Shown: positions 40,785 to 48,809 of the stretch, piece after piece
How positions within the stretch are numbered: position 1 is the stretch's first letter
Layout of the letters: each line of letters opens with the position of its first letter
NCBI GenBank assembly: GCA_937983075.1
Contig: CALKAQ010000116.1
Coordinates: forward strand, 1-49,194
Length of the DNA: 49,194 bases
Reading direction: 5' to 3'
Source of the DNA: an uncultured bacterium
Lineage (GTDB): Bacteria; Bacillota; Limnochordia; DTU080; JAAYLA01
Translations under genes and position numbers: made by a program
The notes under the pieces: generated by a model
Told to the model about the DNA's origin: nothing
Databases searched by the model: none
The model's input: the letters and a program-made list of their open reading frames with translations, nothing else

Positions 40785-41210
40785 TTAGTCTACCACTTGC
40801 AATCCCATGCTGCGTGCCGTACCGGCAACGATGCGGCTGGCCGCTTCGATATCTTTGGTATTGAGGTCAGGCAACTTGATTTGCGCAATCTCACGAATTT
40901 GCTGCCAGGTAACCGTACCGACTTTGTTCCGGTTCGGTTCGCCGGACCCTTTGGAAATCTTGGCGGCCTTCTTCAAAAGGTCAGCAGCAGGCGGCGTTTT
41001 GGTGATGAAATCGAACGACCGATCCGAGTATACCGTAATGACGACCGGGATGATCATGCCGGCTTGCGATGCCGTGCGTTCGTTGAACGCCTTGACGAAC
41101 TCCATGATGTTGATGCTGTGCTGACCCAGAGCCGGCCCTACCGGGGGTGCCGGAGTCGCCTGGCCGGCGGGAATCTGCACCTTAATGTAACCCGTTACCT
41201 TTTTGGCCAT
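40785..41210 (-). CDS. rplK: 50S ribosomal protein L11
   Basis: A 141-residue L11 of the GTPase-associated centre. It shows TGYIKVQIPAGQATPAPPVG, then PALGQHSINIMEFVKAFNER and the C-terminal EIAQIKLPDLNTKDIEAASR with IVAGTARSMG. The Pro-rich N-terminal segment is the thiopeptide-sensitive face. A terminator-like hairpin and a second hairpin lie in the 145 bases between nusG and this gene. Confidence 0.98.
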   Translation of the reverse strand: MAKKVTGYIKVQIPAGQATPAPPVGPALGQHSINIMEFVKAFNERTASQAGMIIPVVITVYSDRSFDFITKTPPAADLLKKAAKISKGSGEPNRNKVGTVTWQQIREIAQIKLPDLNTKDIEAASRIVAGTARSMGLQVVD

Positions 41211-41256
41211 TGCTTAGCCAACCTCCCACTACAAAACCACATCCGTTGAGTGAAAC

Positions 41257-41273
41257 CCGTTCGCGGCGAACGG
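41257..41273 (-). repeat. Hairpin in the rplK leader
   Basis: A 7-bp inverted repeat (41267-41273 with 41257-41263) with a three-base loop lies about 47 bases before the rplK start and is not followed by a T-run. It may be part of an L11-L1 operon leader. Confidence 0.4.
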
Positions 41274-41286
41274 TCTTTGGCACATC

Positions 41287-41314
41287 AAAAAGCGAGTGAG
41301 CGACACACGCTCAC
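41287..41314 (-). terminator. Terminator between nusG and rplK
   Basis: A 7-bp stem (41308-41314 with 41296-41302) with a five-base loop is followed by TCGC and a T-run (41287-41291) on the minus strand. It lies 41 bases after the nusG start-proximal gene boundary, i.e. between rplK and nusG, and could separate rpmG-secE-nusG from rplK-rplA... in transcription order nusG would lie downstream of rpmG and upstream of rplK. Confidence 0.65.
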
Positions 41315-41355
41315 CGCCATGGCAACTCATCCGTAAACAGGCGAGCAAGTTTTCT

Positions 41356-41946
41356 TCAGCGATACTTCTCGACTTGCTCAAAGTCCAATTCCACCGGGGT
41401 CTCCCGTCCGAACATCGAGATGATCACGCGGAGCTTTCCACGTTCGATGTTCACCTCTTCAATCCGGCCGTCAAAATTTTGAAAAGGCCCGGAGGTAACC
41501 CTCACCAAGTCACCTTCGCTGAAAGCAACCCTCGGCCGCGCTTCGTCAAAGCCCATTTGCTTCAGTATGGCCTTGACTTCTTCGTAATCAAGCGGCACAG
41601 GACGCGTCCCCGATCCCACAAAGCCGGTTACGCCCGGTGTATTGCGAACCACGTACCAGGAGTCGTCACTCATCGTCATCTCGACAAGAACGTAGCCGGG
41701 AAACACTTTCTTCTTCGTGATTTTTTTCTTCCCGTCTTTGAAGTCGATCTCTTCCTCGGTGGGCACGAGCACGCGGAAGATCTTGTCCTGCATGCCCATG
41801 GATTCAACCCGACGTTCGAGATTCGCTTTCACCTTGTTTTCATAACCGGAATAGGTATGGATGACATACCACTGCTTGTCAACGCCTGCGTGTTCGCCGT
41901 CACCGGCCAAAAACGCATCGATATCGATTTGTCCGCGCCCTTCCAT
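41356..41946 (-). CDS. nusG: Transcription termination/antitermination factor NusG
   Basis: A 196-residue NusG. The NGN domain begins KQWYVIHTYSGYENKVKANL and includes KVFPGYVLVEMTMSDDSWYV with RNTPGVTGFVGSGTRPVPL. The C-terminal KOW domain is GDLVRVTSGPFQNFDGRIEE. It binds the beta' clamp and modulates pausing, and links transcription to Rho or the ribosome. I prefer the ATG at 41946, which has AGAAGGA just upstream; the ATG five codons earlier (41961) has no ribosome binding site. About 22 polar residues precede the NGN domain. Confidence 0.96.
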   Translation of the reverse strand: MEGRGQIDIDAFLAGDGEHAGVDKQWYVIHTYSGYENKVKANLERRVESMGMQDKIFRVLVPTEEEIDFKDGKKKITKKKVFPGYVLVEMTMSDDSWYVVRNTPGVTGFVGSGTRPVPLDYEEVKAILKQMGFDEARPRVAFSEGDLVRVTSGPFQNFDGRIEEVNIERGKLRVIISMFGRETPVELDFEQVEKYR

Positions 41947-42022
41947 GGATTCCTTCTCCATAAGACGGGAGGATCCGTGCCAACCTCGCAGTGTTAGGCA
42001 CTACGAAACTGGGCCGGATCCA

Positions 42023-42259
42023 TCACCTCCCCAGCACGCCGATGAGACGCAAAATTTCAGCAAAACCAAAATCAAACAGACCAATCATGATCGTCGCAAT
42101 CGCGGAAATCAGCAGCACGACAATAGTGAAAGCAGTCAGCTCTTTCCGCGTCGGCCAATGAACCTTGCGCAACTCGACTCTGGCATCGCGAAAAAACTTA
42201 GCGGCCCGTTGAACAAAGGGTTTTTCGGACTGCGTTCCAGCTTTATTGCCAATCGCCAT
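42023..42259 (-). CDS. secE: Protein translocase subunit SecE
   Basis: A 78-residue SecE with the conserved amphipathic segment RDARVELRKVHWPTRKEL followed by a single transmembrane helix (FTIVVLLISAIATIMIGLFD). It clamps the SecY halves. The start is the ATG at 42259, with AGGAAGTG 6 bases upstream; a GTG three codons earlier overlaps that site. It lies between rpmG and nusG, the standard order. Confidence 0.96.
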   Translation of the reverse strand: MAIGNKAGTQSEKPFVQRAAKFFRDARVELRKVHWPTRKELTAFTIVVLLISAIATIMIGLFDFGFAEILRLIGVLGR

Positions 42260-42305
42260 TACGGTCACTTCCTAGCCGAAAGGTTCTACGATGCAAAAGA
42301 GCCAA

Positions 42306-42455
42306 TCAGCGCGTTTCGCGATGCAATGTGTGCTTGACACAGTGCTTGCAAAACTTCCGCAATTCGATCCGATCGGGATCATTCCGCTGGCTCTTGGTCG
42401 TTCGATAGTTACGGTTCTTGCATTCCGTACACTCCAGAGTGATACCTACACGCAT
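42306..42455 (-). CDS. rpmG: 50S ribosomal protein L33 (zinc type)
   Basis: A 49-residue L33. Reading the minus strand gives MRVGITLECTECKNRNYRTT, then KSQRNDPDRIELRKFCKHCV and KHTLHRETR followed by TGA. The four zinc ligands are Cys9, Cys12, Cys36 and Cys39. GGAGGAGG lies upstream of the ATG. It is the first gene of the rpmG-secE-nusG unit and has its own promoter. Confidence 0.97.
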   Translation of the reverse strand: MRVGITLECTECKNRNYRTTKSQRNDPDRIELRKFCKHCVKHTLHRETR

Positions 42456-42498
42456 CTGGAGGCCTCCTCCACCCTAACCTTGCAAAAGTCACCCTATG

Positions 42499-42528
42499 AA
42501 TCTATCATAGCGCGTCCTTTTATGTCAA
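42499..42528 (-). promoter_or_regulatory. Promoter of rpmG-secE-nusG
   Basis: On the minus strand a consensus -35 box TTGACA (42523-42528) is 18 bp from TAGATT (42499-42504; 4 of 6 to consensus). It gives a leader of about 40 bases before the rpmG start. Confidence 0.76.
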
Positions 42529-42597
42529 GAAACCCCCCTTGACACACATCGAGCATAATTTTGGACGCCAGGCGGCCGGTGTTTCAATAGGCGTGAA

Positions 42598-42615
42598 GGC
42601 CCGCAAACGCGGGCC
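42598..42615 (-). terminator. Hairpin after tuf2
   Basis: A 7-bp all-G+C stem (42609-42615 with 42598-42604) with a four-base loop lies 33 bases after the tuf2 stop. Only two T residues follow directly, so termination may be partial. It separates tuf2 from the rpmG promoter. Confidence 0.55.
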
Positions 42616-42647
42616 CCCTGTAAGCTACGTTAAACATCCGGTCCGAT

Positions 42648-43847
42648 TTAACCGAGAATCTTCGAAACGACGCCGGCACCTACGGTGCGGCCGCCCTCGC
42701 GAATGGCGAAGCGCAAACCTTCTTCCATCGCAATCGGGCTGATCAGTTCCACCGTGATTCGGACGTTGTCGCCCGGCATGACCATTTCCGTGCCCTCAGG
42801 CAGGTTCACCACACCGGTTACGTCCGTCGTACGGAAATAAAACTGCGGCCGATATCCGTTAAAGAACGGCGTATGGCGTCCGCCCTCTTCCTTCGAAAGT
42901 ACGTAAATCTCGCCCTCAAACTTCGTATGCGGCGTGATCGTACCGGGCTTGGCCAACACTTGACCACGCTCAATATCGTCACGGTCGATACCACGCAGCA
43001 ATACGCCGATGTTGTCCCCGGCTTGCGCCTGATCCATCATCTTGCGGAACATCTCTACACCGGTCGCAACCGTCTTCTGCGTCGGACGAATGCCGACGAT
43101 CTCAACCTCGTCGCCCACCTTCAGCACGCCGCGCTCAACACGGCCCGTGGCAACCGTACCGCGACCGGTAATCGTGAACACGTCTTCAACCGGCATCAAG
43201 AACGGCTTGTCAATTTCACGATCCGGAGTCGGAATGTACTCGTCAACGGCATTCAACAGCTCTTCGAGCTTCGCGCACCATTCGCCGGGCGCTCCTGCTT
43301 CGATCTCCTCAAGCGCCTTCAAGGCCGAACCCGCAACCACCGGAATCTCGTCGCCCGGGAACTCGTACTCGCTGAGCAGGTCGCGAACTTCCATCTCAAC
43401 AAGCTCGAGCAGCTCGGGATCGTCCACCATGTCGGCCTTGTTGAGCCAGACGACCATCGCAGGCACACCGACGTTGCGGGCAAGCACGATATGTTCACGC
43501 GTCTGTGGCATCGGACCGTCAGCAGCGGACACGACCAGAATCGCACCGTCCATCTGGGCGGCACCGGTGATCATGTTCTTTACGTAGTCGGCGTGACCCG
43601 GGCAGTCGACGTGAGCGTAGTGACGCTTCTCGGTCTCGTACTCAACGTGGGAAGTGTTGATGGTAATACCGCGTTCCCGTTCTTCAGGAGCGTTGTCGAT
43701 ATCCTCGAACTTGCGCGCTTCGGCTTGGCCCCTGCTCGCAAGGTATGCTACGATCGCCGCAGTCGTCGTCGTCTTACCGTGGTCGACGTGTCCGATCGTC
43801 CCCACGTTCACGTGCGGTTTGGTACGTTCGAATTTCTGCTTTGCCAC
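42648..43847 (-). CDS. tuf: Elongation factor Tu, copy 2
   Basis: A 399-residue EF-Tu with a protein identical to copy 1. All G motifs and all three domains are intact, so this is a working duplicate. It begins with GTG (copy 1 begins with ATG); AAGGAGTGG lies about 8 bases upstream. The flanks share nothing with copy 1: identity ends sharply at the start and stop codons. It has its own strong promoter and lies just before rpmG-secE, as tufB does in proteobacteria. Confidence 0.98.
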   Translation of the reverse strand: MAKQKFERTKPHVNVGTIGHVDHGKTTTTAAIVAYLASRGQAEARKFEDIDNAPEERERGITINTSHVEYETEKRHYAHVDCPGHADYVKNMITGAAQMDGAILVVSAADGPMPQTREHIVLARNVGVPAMVVWLNKADMVDDPELLELVEMEVRDLLSEYEFPGDEIPVVAGSALKALEEIEAGAPGEWCAKLEELLNAVDEYIPTPDREIDKPFLMPVEDVFTITGRGTVATGRVERGVLKVGDEVEIVGIRPTQKTVATGVEMFRKMMDQAQAGDNIGVLLRGIDRDDIERGQVLAKPGTITPHTKFEGEIYVLSKEEGGRHTPFFNGYRPQFYFRTTDVTGVVNLPEGTEMVMPGDNVRITVELISPIAMEEGLRFAIREGGRTVGAGVVSKILG

Positions 43848-43912
43848 TCAAATGTCCACTCCTTATGTACGGATGATCGGCCCGGCGAAACACCGTCTGA
43901 AATGAAAATGGC

Positions 43913-43932
43913 GTTCGACCACCTGGTCGAAC
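43913..43932 (-). repeat. Perfect inverted repeat at the 5' end of the tuf2 transcript
   Basis: Eight bases on each side (43913-43920 and 43925-43932) form a perfect palindrome with a four-base centre. It begins about 9 bases downstream of the -10 box, so the transcript would open with a stem-loop. This could stabilise the mRNA or serve as an operator. Confidence 0.6.
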
Positions 43933-43940
43933 CCGTCCTT

Positions 43941-43970
43941 ATTCTACCTTTCTTACAAAATGCTTGTCAA
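43941..43970 (-). promoter_or_regulatory. Sigma-A promoter of tuf2
   Basis: On the minus strand TTGACA (43965-43970) and TAGAAT (43941-43946) are 18 bp apart, the same pair and spacing as at rplM. The predicted start is near 43934, leaving a leader of about 87 bases. Confidence 0.87.
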
Positions 43971-44083
43971 GAAAACCAGCTCCTGAATCTTTCGAGACGC
44001 GCATATGCCGGTGCACTAAGGCATAAAGCCCATTTTCAAAGGCTTTCGCCGCAGAATAGACCCCAAGGTGGGTACGTCACATG

Positions 44084-44112
44084 CTATACTGCCGGAAACG
44101 TATTCATAGTAT
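44084..44112 (+). promoter_or_regulatory. Possible sigma-E-type promoter of prkA
   Basis: CTATACT (44084-44090), then 14 bases, then CATAGTAT (44105-44112) partly fits the mother-cell sigma-E pattern (-35 containing ATA, -10 beginning CATA). Homologues of all three downstream genes belong to the sigma-E set in Bacillus. The match is modest, and a sigma-A -10 (TATACT, 44085-44090) without a good -35 is also present. Confidence 0.3.
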
Positions 44113-44200
44113 CGGTAATAGCCTGAGGTATATCCGTTGCGAGACGACATGACTCATCCTGGCAGGGCACGGTTGAACCAGCATTTCGGGAGGGCTGTCC

Positions 44201-46108
44201 ATGTCCGACGTTTTCCGCCTGATCGATGAGCACCTGTCCAAACATCCGGTTGACCGTTGGGAAGGCAATTTCCGTGAGTATCTCTCGCTGGCGATCGAGC
44301 ACCCCGAGTGGAGTCAAAGCGCACACAGCCGGATCTACAATATGATCCGCAGCCACGGCGTTGAAGTCGATGAAACCGAAGGGCGCGAAATCTATCATTT
44401 TTTTCGGCAGCATCTTTTCGGGATTGACGACGCCATCGCCCAAGTGATGGAATATTTTAAATCCGCAGCGCTGGGAGCGGATGTTCGTCGCCGCATTCTC
44501 CTGTTGTATGGCCCCCCGGCATCCGGCAAAAGCGAGCTCGTGACATTGATCAAGCGCGGGCTGGAGGAATATTCCCGAACTCCCGAAGGTGCGCTGTTTG
44601 CCATTGCGACTTGTCCTCAACATGAAGATCCCATGCACTTGATTCCCCATTCCCTGCGCCCCCATTTCCGCGACGAATACGGAATTCATATTGAGGGCGA
44701 ACTATGTCCTCGCTGCACGCTCGATCTCGAAACCGAATACGAAGGCGATATTTACCGCGTTCCCGTCAAGCGAATCGTGATATCGGAACGTGATCGGGTG
44801 GGTATAGGCACATTCGTCCCCTCGGATCCGAAGACGCAAGACATCTCAGAGCTGGTCGGCTCGATGGACTTGGCCACCGTTGGAAAGTACGGCGCTGAAT
44901 CCGATCCGAGAGCGTATCGCTTTGACGGCGAACTCAACGTGGCCAATCGTGGCCTCATGGAATTCATCGAGATGCTCAAAGCCGACGAAAAGTTTCTGTA
45001 TGTTCTCCTGACGCTCGCTCAGGAGCGCAACATCAAAACGGGGCGATTTCCTCTCATTTACGCGGATGAATGTGTGGTTTCTCACACCAACGAGACCGAA
45101 TTCCGGGAGTTTATGGCCGACGAGAAATCGGAAGCCTTGCGAGACCGCATGATCACGGTGCGCATTCCATACAACGTACGAGTGGACGATGAAGTCCGCA
45201 TTTACGAAAAGCTGCTCAATCAAATGCCCCGACGCGATGTCCATTTCGCCCCGCACACCCTCAAAGTCGCCGCCATGTTCGCCGTCCTAAGCCGACTGGA
45301 AGAACCCGAACGTGCCGATCTGACCCGCATGATGAAGATGAAGCTGTACAACGGCGAAGAAGTTGAAGGCTTCACCGCCAAGGACGCAAAGCGCCTGAAA
45401 GCCGAAGCGACGCGTGAAGGCATGGACGGCTTGTCGCCGCGTTTTATCATCAATCGCCTCTCGTCATCACTCATCCGCGCCAACAACCGTTGCATTACCC
45501 CTATCGACGCGCTCCGCACTTTGAAGGAAGGCGTCGAAAACCATCCCGCGCTCGACGCGAAAGAACGCGAAGATTTGATCGGGCTCATTGCCGACGTGAG
45601 GAAAGAATACGACGAAATGGCCCGGACCGACGTCCAAAAGGCCTTCTTTGTCTCATTCGAAACGGAAATCAACACCCTTCTCGAGAACTATCTCGATCAC
45701 GTCGAGGCGCACCTGGAGGACCGGATGCTGACCGATCCGCTGACGGGCGAAGAACATCCTCCGGATGAACGGCTAATGCGTTCTTTGGAAGAAAAGGTCG
45801 GCATCTCTGAACGCGGCAAAGAAGCCTTCCGAAACGAAGTGTTTCGCAAAGTGGCCATCGCCCAGCGCCGCGGCGAAAAATTTGATTACTCCACACACGA
45901 AAAGCTGCGCGAGGCGTTGGAACGGCAGCTCTTTGAAGAACGCCGCGACACCATCAAGCTCACCGTTTCTGCACGCAACCCTGACGAAGAACAGCTCAAA
46001 AGGCTCAACCAGGTCATTGACACCCTCGTTCAGCGGGAAGGTTACTGCACCAGCTGCGCGAACGAACTGCTGAAGTACGTATCCTCCTTGATGGCTCGAG
46101 AAAAATAG
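44201..46108 (+). CDS. prkA: PrkA family serine protein kinase / AAA ATPase
   Basis: A 635-residue PrkA (YeaG in E. coli). The N-terminal AAA-type ATPase domain has Walker A GPPASGKS (104-111), and a CPRCTLDLE segment follows about residue 170. The C-terminal PrkA domain covers roughly 390-635. The family is described as serine/threonine kinases without the usual kinase fold; its exact activity is still debated. It acts in sporulation and stationary phase in Bacillus and in nutrient-stress responses in enterobacteria. The ATG has GGGAGG 7 bases upstream. It is first in a prkA-yhbH-spoVR operon, with 44 bases before yhbH. Confidence 0.96.
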   Translation: MSDVFRLIDEHLSKHPVDRWEGNFREYLSLAIEHPEWSQSAHSRIYNMIRSHGVEVDETEGREIYHFFRQHLFGIDDAIAQVMEYFKSAALGADVRRRILLLYGPPASGKSELVTLIKRGLEEYSRTPEGALFAIATCPQHEDPMHLIPHSLRPHFRDEYGIHIEGELCPRCTLDLETEYEGDIYRVPVKRIVISERDRVGIGTFVPSDPKTQDISELVGSMDLATVGKYGAESDPRAYRFDGELNVANRGLMEFIEMLKADEKFLYVLLTLAQERNIKTGRFPLIYADECVVSHTNETEFREFMADEKSEALRDRMITVRIPYNVRVDDEVRIYEKLLNQMPRRDVHFAPHTLKVAAMFAVLSRLEEPERADLTRMMKMKLYNGEEVEGFTAKDAKRLKAEATREGMDGLSPRFIINRLSSSLIRANNRCITPIDALRTLKEGVENHPALDAKEREDLIGLIADVRKEYDEMARTDVQKAFFVSFETEINTLLENYLDHVEAHLEDRMLTDPLTGEEHPPDERLMRSLEEKVGISERGKEAFRNEVFRKVAIAQRRGEKFDYSTHEKLREALERQLFEERRDTIKLTVSARNPDEEQLKRLNQVIDTLVQREGYCTSCANELLKYVSSLMAREK

Positions 46109-46152
46109 CGTCTTCTGACCTGCGAACCGTTGGAAACGAAAGGGGTCGTGAC

Positions 46153-47316
46153 ATGCTATCCGTTCCTTGGGATTTGCGACGCAGGGGTCTGCAAGATTCC
46201 CGCCGCCACGATCAGCGAGTCCGTGAGGCGATTAAAAAAAACCTCAGGCATCTGATCACCCAAGAAGCCATTATCACCTCGAACCGCGGGCACATGATCA
46301 AGCTGCCGATCCGATATTTGGATCAATATCGCTTCCGCTATGCCAACGATCCGAGCGACCCGAGCGGAGTCGGGCATGGCGCCGGAGAAGTCGGCGATGT
46401 GATCGCCAAGGGGCCCCACGATGCCTTGCCTTCGGATTTGCCGGGCGATCGCCCCGGAGAAGCGATCTACGAAGTTGAGTTTTCCGTCGAGGAACTCGCT
46501 CGCATGATGCTCCAAGATCTCGACCTGCCATGGCTCGAAGAAAAACCTGAGCAGCAAGATTTCGTCGTCAGAGAGCAAATGCGCCATGTGGCCAAAACCG
46601 GTCTGTGGCCGAATATCGACAAGCGACGTACGCTTTACCAAAACTTGAAGCGCCATGCGGCGAAAGGCGAGCCCCGCCTCGGGCCGCTGATCAACGAAGA
46701 CTTGCGCTTCCGCACATGGGACGACGTCAAAACGCGCCAAAGCCAGGCGTGCGTCTACATGCTGATGGACCGCAGCGGTTCCATGACGACCGAAAAACGC
46801 TATATCGCCAAGTGCTTCTTTTTCTGGCTTGTGCGCTTCTTAAAGCTCAAGTACAAGAACGTCCACATGGTCTTCATCGCCCATGACACCCACGCGGAAA
46901 TCACAGATGAAGAATCGTTCTTCAGCATCAGCAACAGCGGCGGAACCCGATGTTCATCCGCTTTGGAACTTGCCCTTCTCCACCTCAGGGAACATCATCC
47001 GCCGACCCGCTGGAACAATTACGTGTTTCACTTTTCCGATGGGGACAATTTGCCGGGCGACAATCTGCGCTGCGTCGAGCTCGTCGAGCGGCTGCTGACA
47101 CAAGCCCGCATGGTCGGTTTTGGCGAGATTACTTATCGTGACTGGTCCAGCTTTTACTATTCCCAGTCACCGGCGGAAACCCAAACCCGAGGCACACTGT
47201 TTCAGTCGTTGGAAGCGATTGAGCATCCGCGTCTGTTGGTCGTCGCCATTCGGCGGCGTGAAGAAGTGTACAACGCGCTCCAAGCGTTCTTGGCGGGGGA
47301 CGGTGCTGCCGCATGA
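46153..47316 (+). CDS. yhbH: YhbH (YeaH/DUF444) sporulation protein
   Basis: A 387-residue DUF444 protein. The N-terminal half is charged and contains a Gly/Asp/Pro-rich stretch (about 66-103). The C-terminal half looks like a von Willebrand A domain: MLMDRSGSMTTEKRY carries a DxSxS metal site (Asp206, Ser208, Ser210), and VHMVFIAHDTHAEI follows. In many bacteria this gene travels with prkA and spoVR, and a shared pathway is inferred; the biochemical role is not established. The ATG has AAGGGG about 9 bases upstream. It overlaps spoVR by four bases (ATGA). Confidence 0.95.
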   Translation: MLSVPWDLRRRGLQDSRRHDQRVREAIKKNLRHLITQEAIITSNRGHMIKLPIRYLDQYRFRYANDPSDPSGVGHGAGEVGDVIAKGPHDALPSDLPGDRPGEAIYEVEFSVEELARMMLQDLDLPWLEEKPEQQDFVVREQMRHVAKTGLWPNIDKRRTLYQNLKRHAAKGEPRLGPLINEDLRFRTWDDVKTRQSQACVYMLMDRSGSMTTEKRYIAKCFFFWLVRFLKLKYKNVHMVFIAHDTHAEITDEESFFSISNSGGTRCSSALELALLHLREHHPPTRWNNYVFHFSDGDNLPGDNLRCVELVERLLTQARMVGFGEITYRDWSSFYYSQSPAETQTRGTLFQSLEAIEHPRLLVVAIRRREEVYNALQAFLAGDGAAA

Positions 47317-48698
47317 GCAATTTAAGAGCCCGCATCGACGACGTATTGAAGATTGCCCGCGACATGGGCCTCGATTTTTTCGACATCCATTTCGAAATCG
47401 TGCCGTTCGACGTCATGACGGAACTCGCCGCCTACGGACTTCCCATTCGCGGGCAGCACTGGTCTTACGGAAAAGTGTACGACCGCCAGCGGATTCACGG
47501 ACGCATGGGGCTGTCCAAAATATTCGAGATCGTAGTCAACTCCGATCCGGCCTATGCGTTTTTGCTCGATACGAATCGGGACTTTGAAAACATCATGATC
47601 GCCGCGCATGTCGCAGCGCACGTCGATTTTTTCAAGCACAACGCGCTGTTTGCCTCCACCAACCGGGACATGGTGAACGAAGCCGCAGCGCACGCCGCTC
47701 GGCTGGACGGTTACAAGGAACGGTATGGTCTGGAGCGTGTAGAACACCTGATGGATATAGCGTTCGCTCTGGACAGGCACATCGACGTTCACAAAGGGTT
47801 GTACCGAAAGCCCTATCCACCGCGGCAGGCAGTGGAAATCGAACGCCCCGAGCAGCCGTACGACGACCTGCACGGAGAAGAACGCTATTCGATTGAAAAG
47901 CGTGTGATCGGCGACCGTTTTCCGCCCCATCCCGAGGCCGACCTGCTCTGGTTCTTGATCCAGTACGCACCGTTGGAGCCGTGGGAACAAGATGTACTCA
48001 GCATGATTCGCGAGGAAGCCTACTATTTTTACCCGCAGTTCATGACCAAAATCCTCAACGAAGGCTGGGCATCATTTTGGCATGCCGAAATCATGCTCAC
48101 GTATGATCAATTGTCTCCTCAAGAAATGCTGGACTACGCTGCACTCAACGCATCGGTCGTCGCGCCGGGATCCAACCTTTACGTGAACCCCTATTATCTA
48201 GGGTATCAGATTCTCAAAGACGTCGAGCGGCGTTTCGGACGCGAACGCCTCTTTCGGATTCGCACGGAGGACGATGATATTTCGTTTCTGCTCAATTATC
48301 TTACGGAAGAATTGTGCGAGAAGCTGCAGCTCTTCCGCTACGGCCGCCGCTGCAAAGGCCATACGACGCATCGCCCCGACTGTCCCCGCTGTCAAGAAGT
48401 AGTGATCGTCAGCCGTGACGTCAATGAAGTTCGGGAAGCGATTGTGCAAGAACGCTACAATTACGGCGTGCCTCGCATCGTCATCGACGAAGTCGTCTCG
48501 GGAACCATGCGGCTGGAGCACGTTGACCGGCACGAGCGTGCCCTTGACCTCCACTTCACCCAAAAAACCTTGCAATACATCCACGAACTTTGGAAAGGTC
48601 CCGTCACCCTCGTTACATCGTTGCCTAACGGCCGTGGTGAAATTGAACTGCGCTATGACGCCAACGGTTTCCAAAAAACTCACATCAATCCTTCCTGA
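47313..48698 (+). CDS. spoVR: SpoVR family protein (cortex formation)
   Basis: A 461-residue SpoVR (YcgB in E. coli). Recognised segments are GLDFFDIHFEIVPFDVMTEL near the N-terminus, HWSYGKVYDRQRIHG, and a central His-rich part with HPEADLLWFLIQYAPLEPWE. The EGWASFWHAEIM motif and a late CKGHTTHRPDCPRCQ stretch with possible metal-binding Cys and His residues follow. Mutants of the Bacillus gene make defective spore cortex; the molecular function is unknown. Its ATG overlaps the yhbH stop, so the two are coupled. A strong terminator follows. Confidence 0.96.
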   Translation: MSNLRARIDDVLKIARDMGLDFFDIHFEIVPFDVMTELAAYGLPIRGQHWSYGKVYDRQRIHGRMGLSKIFEIVVNSDPAYAFLLDTNRDFENIMIAAHVAAHVDFFKHNALFASTNRDMVNEAAAHAARLDGYKERYGLERVEHLMDIAFALDRHIDVHKGLYRKPYPPRQAVEIERPEQPYDDLHGEERYSIEKRVIGDRFPPHPEADLLWFLIQYAPLEPWEQDVLSMIREEAYYFYPQFMTKILNEGWASFWHAEIMLTYDQLSPQEMLDYAALNASVVAPGSNLYVNPYYLGYQILKDVERRFGRERLFRIRTEDDDISFLLNYLTEELCEKLQLFRYGRRCKGHTTHRPDCPRCQEVVIVSRDVNEVREAIVQERYNYGVPRIVIDEVVSGTMRLEHVDRHERALDLHFTQKTLQYIHELWKGPVTLVTSLPNGRGEIELRYDANGFQKTHINPS

Positions 48699-48720
48699 CC
48701 TTAAGCCTATAAAAAATTAC

Positions 48721-48750
48721 AAAACCGCCGTTCACTTTTACGGCGGTTTT
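48721..48750. terminator. Bidirectional terminator after spoVR
   Basis: A perfect 11-bp stem (48721-48731 with 48740-48750) with an eight-base loop ends in TTTT on the plus strand. On the minus strand it is followed by a longer T-rich run. It closes the prkA operon and the convergent small gene. Confidence 0.92.
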
Positions 48751-48809
48751 CACCGACTTGTCTTACTTATGCTGACGTGGGCTGCCTCGATTGTTGCTGC
48801 AAGTGTTTT

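Larger units (their letters stand above)
43848..44200. other. Divergent region between tuf2 and prkA
   Basis: These 353 bases hold the tuf2 promoter and 5' hairpin on the minus strand, a possible sporulation-type promoter for prkA on the plus strand, and the prkA ribosome binding site GGGAGG (7 bases before the ATG). No gene is visible. Annotated sites are listed separately. Confidence 0.6.

Noticed and set aside
42873..44126. Long plus-strand ORF opposite tuf2
   Set aside because: Same antisense frame as opposite tuf1; it runs out into the tuf2 promoter region and matches nothing.
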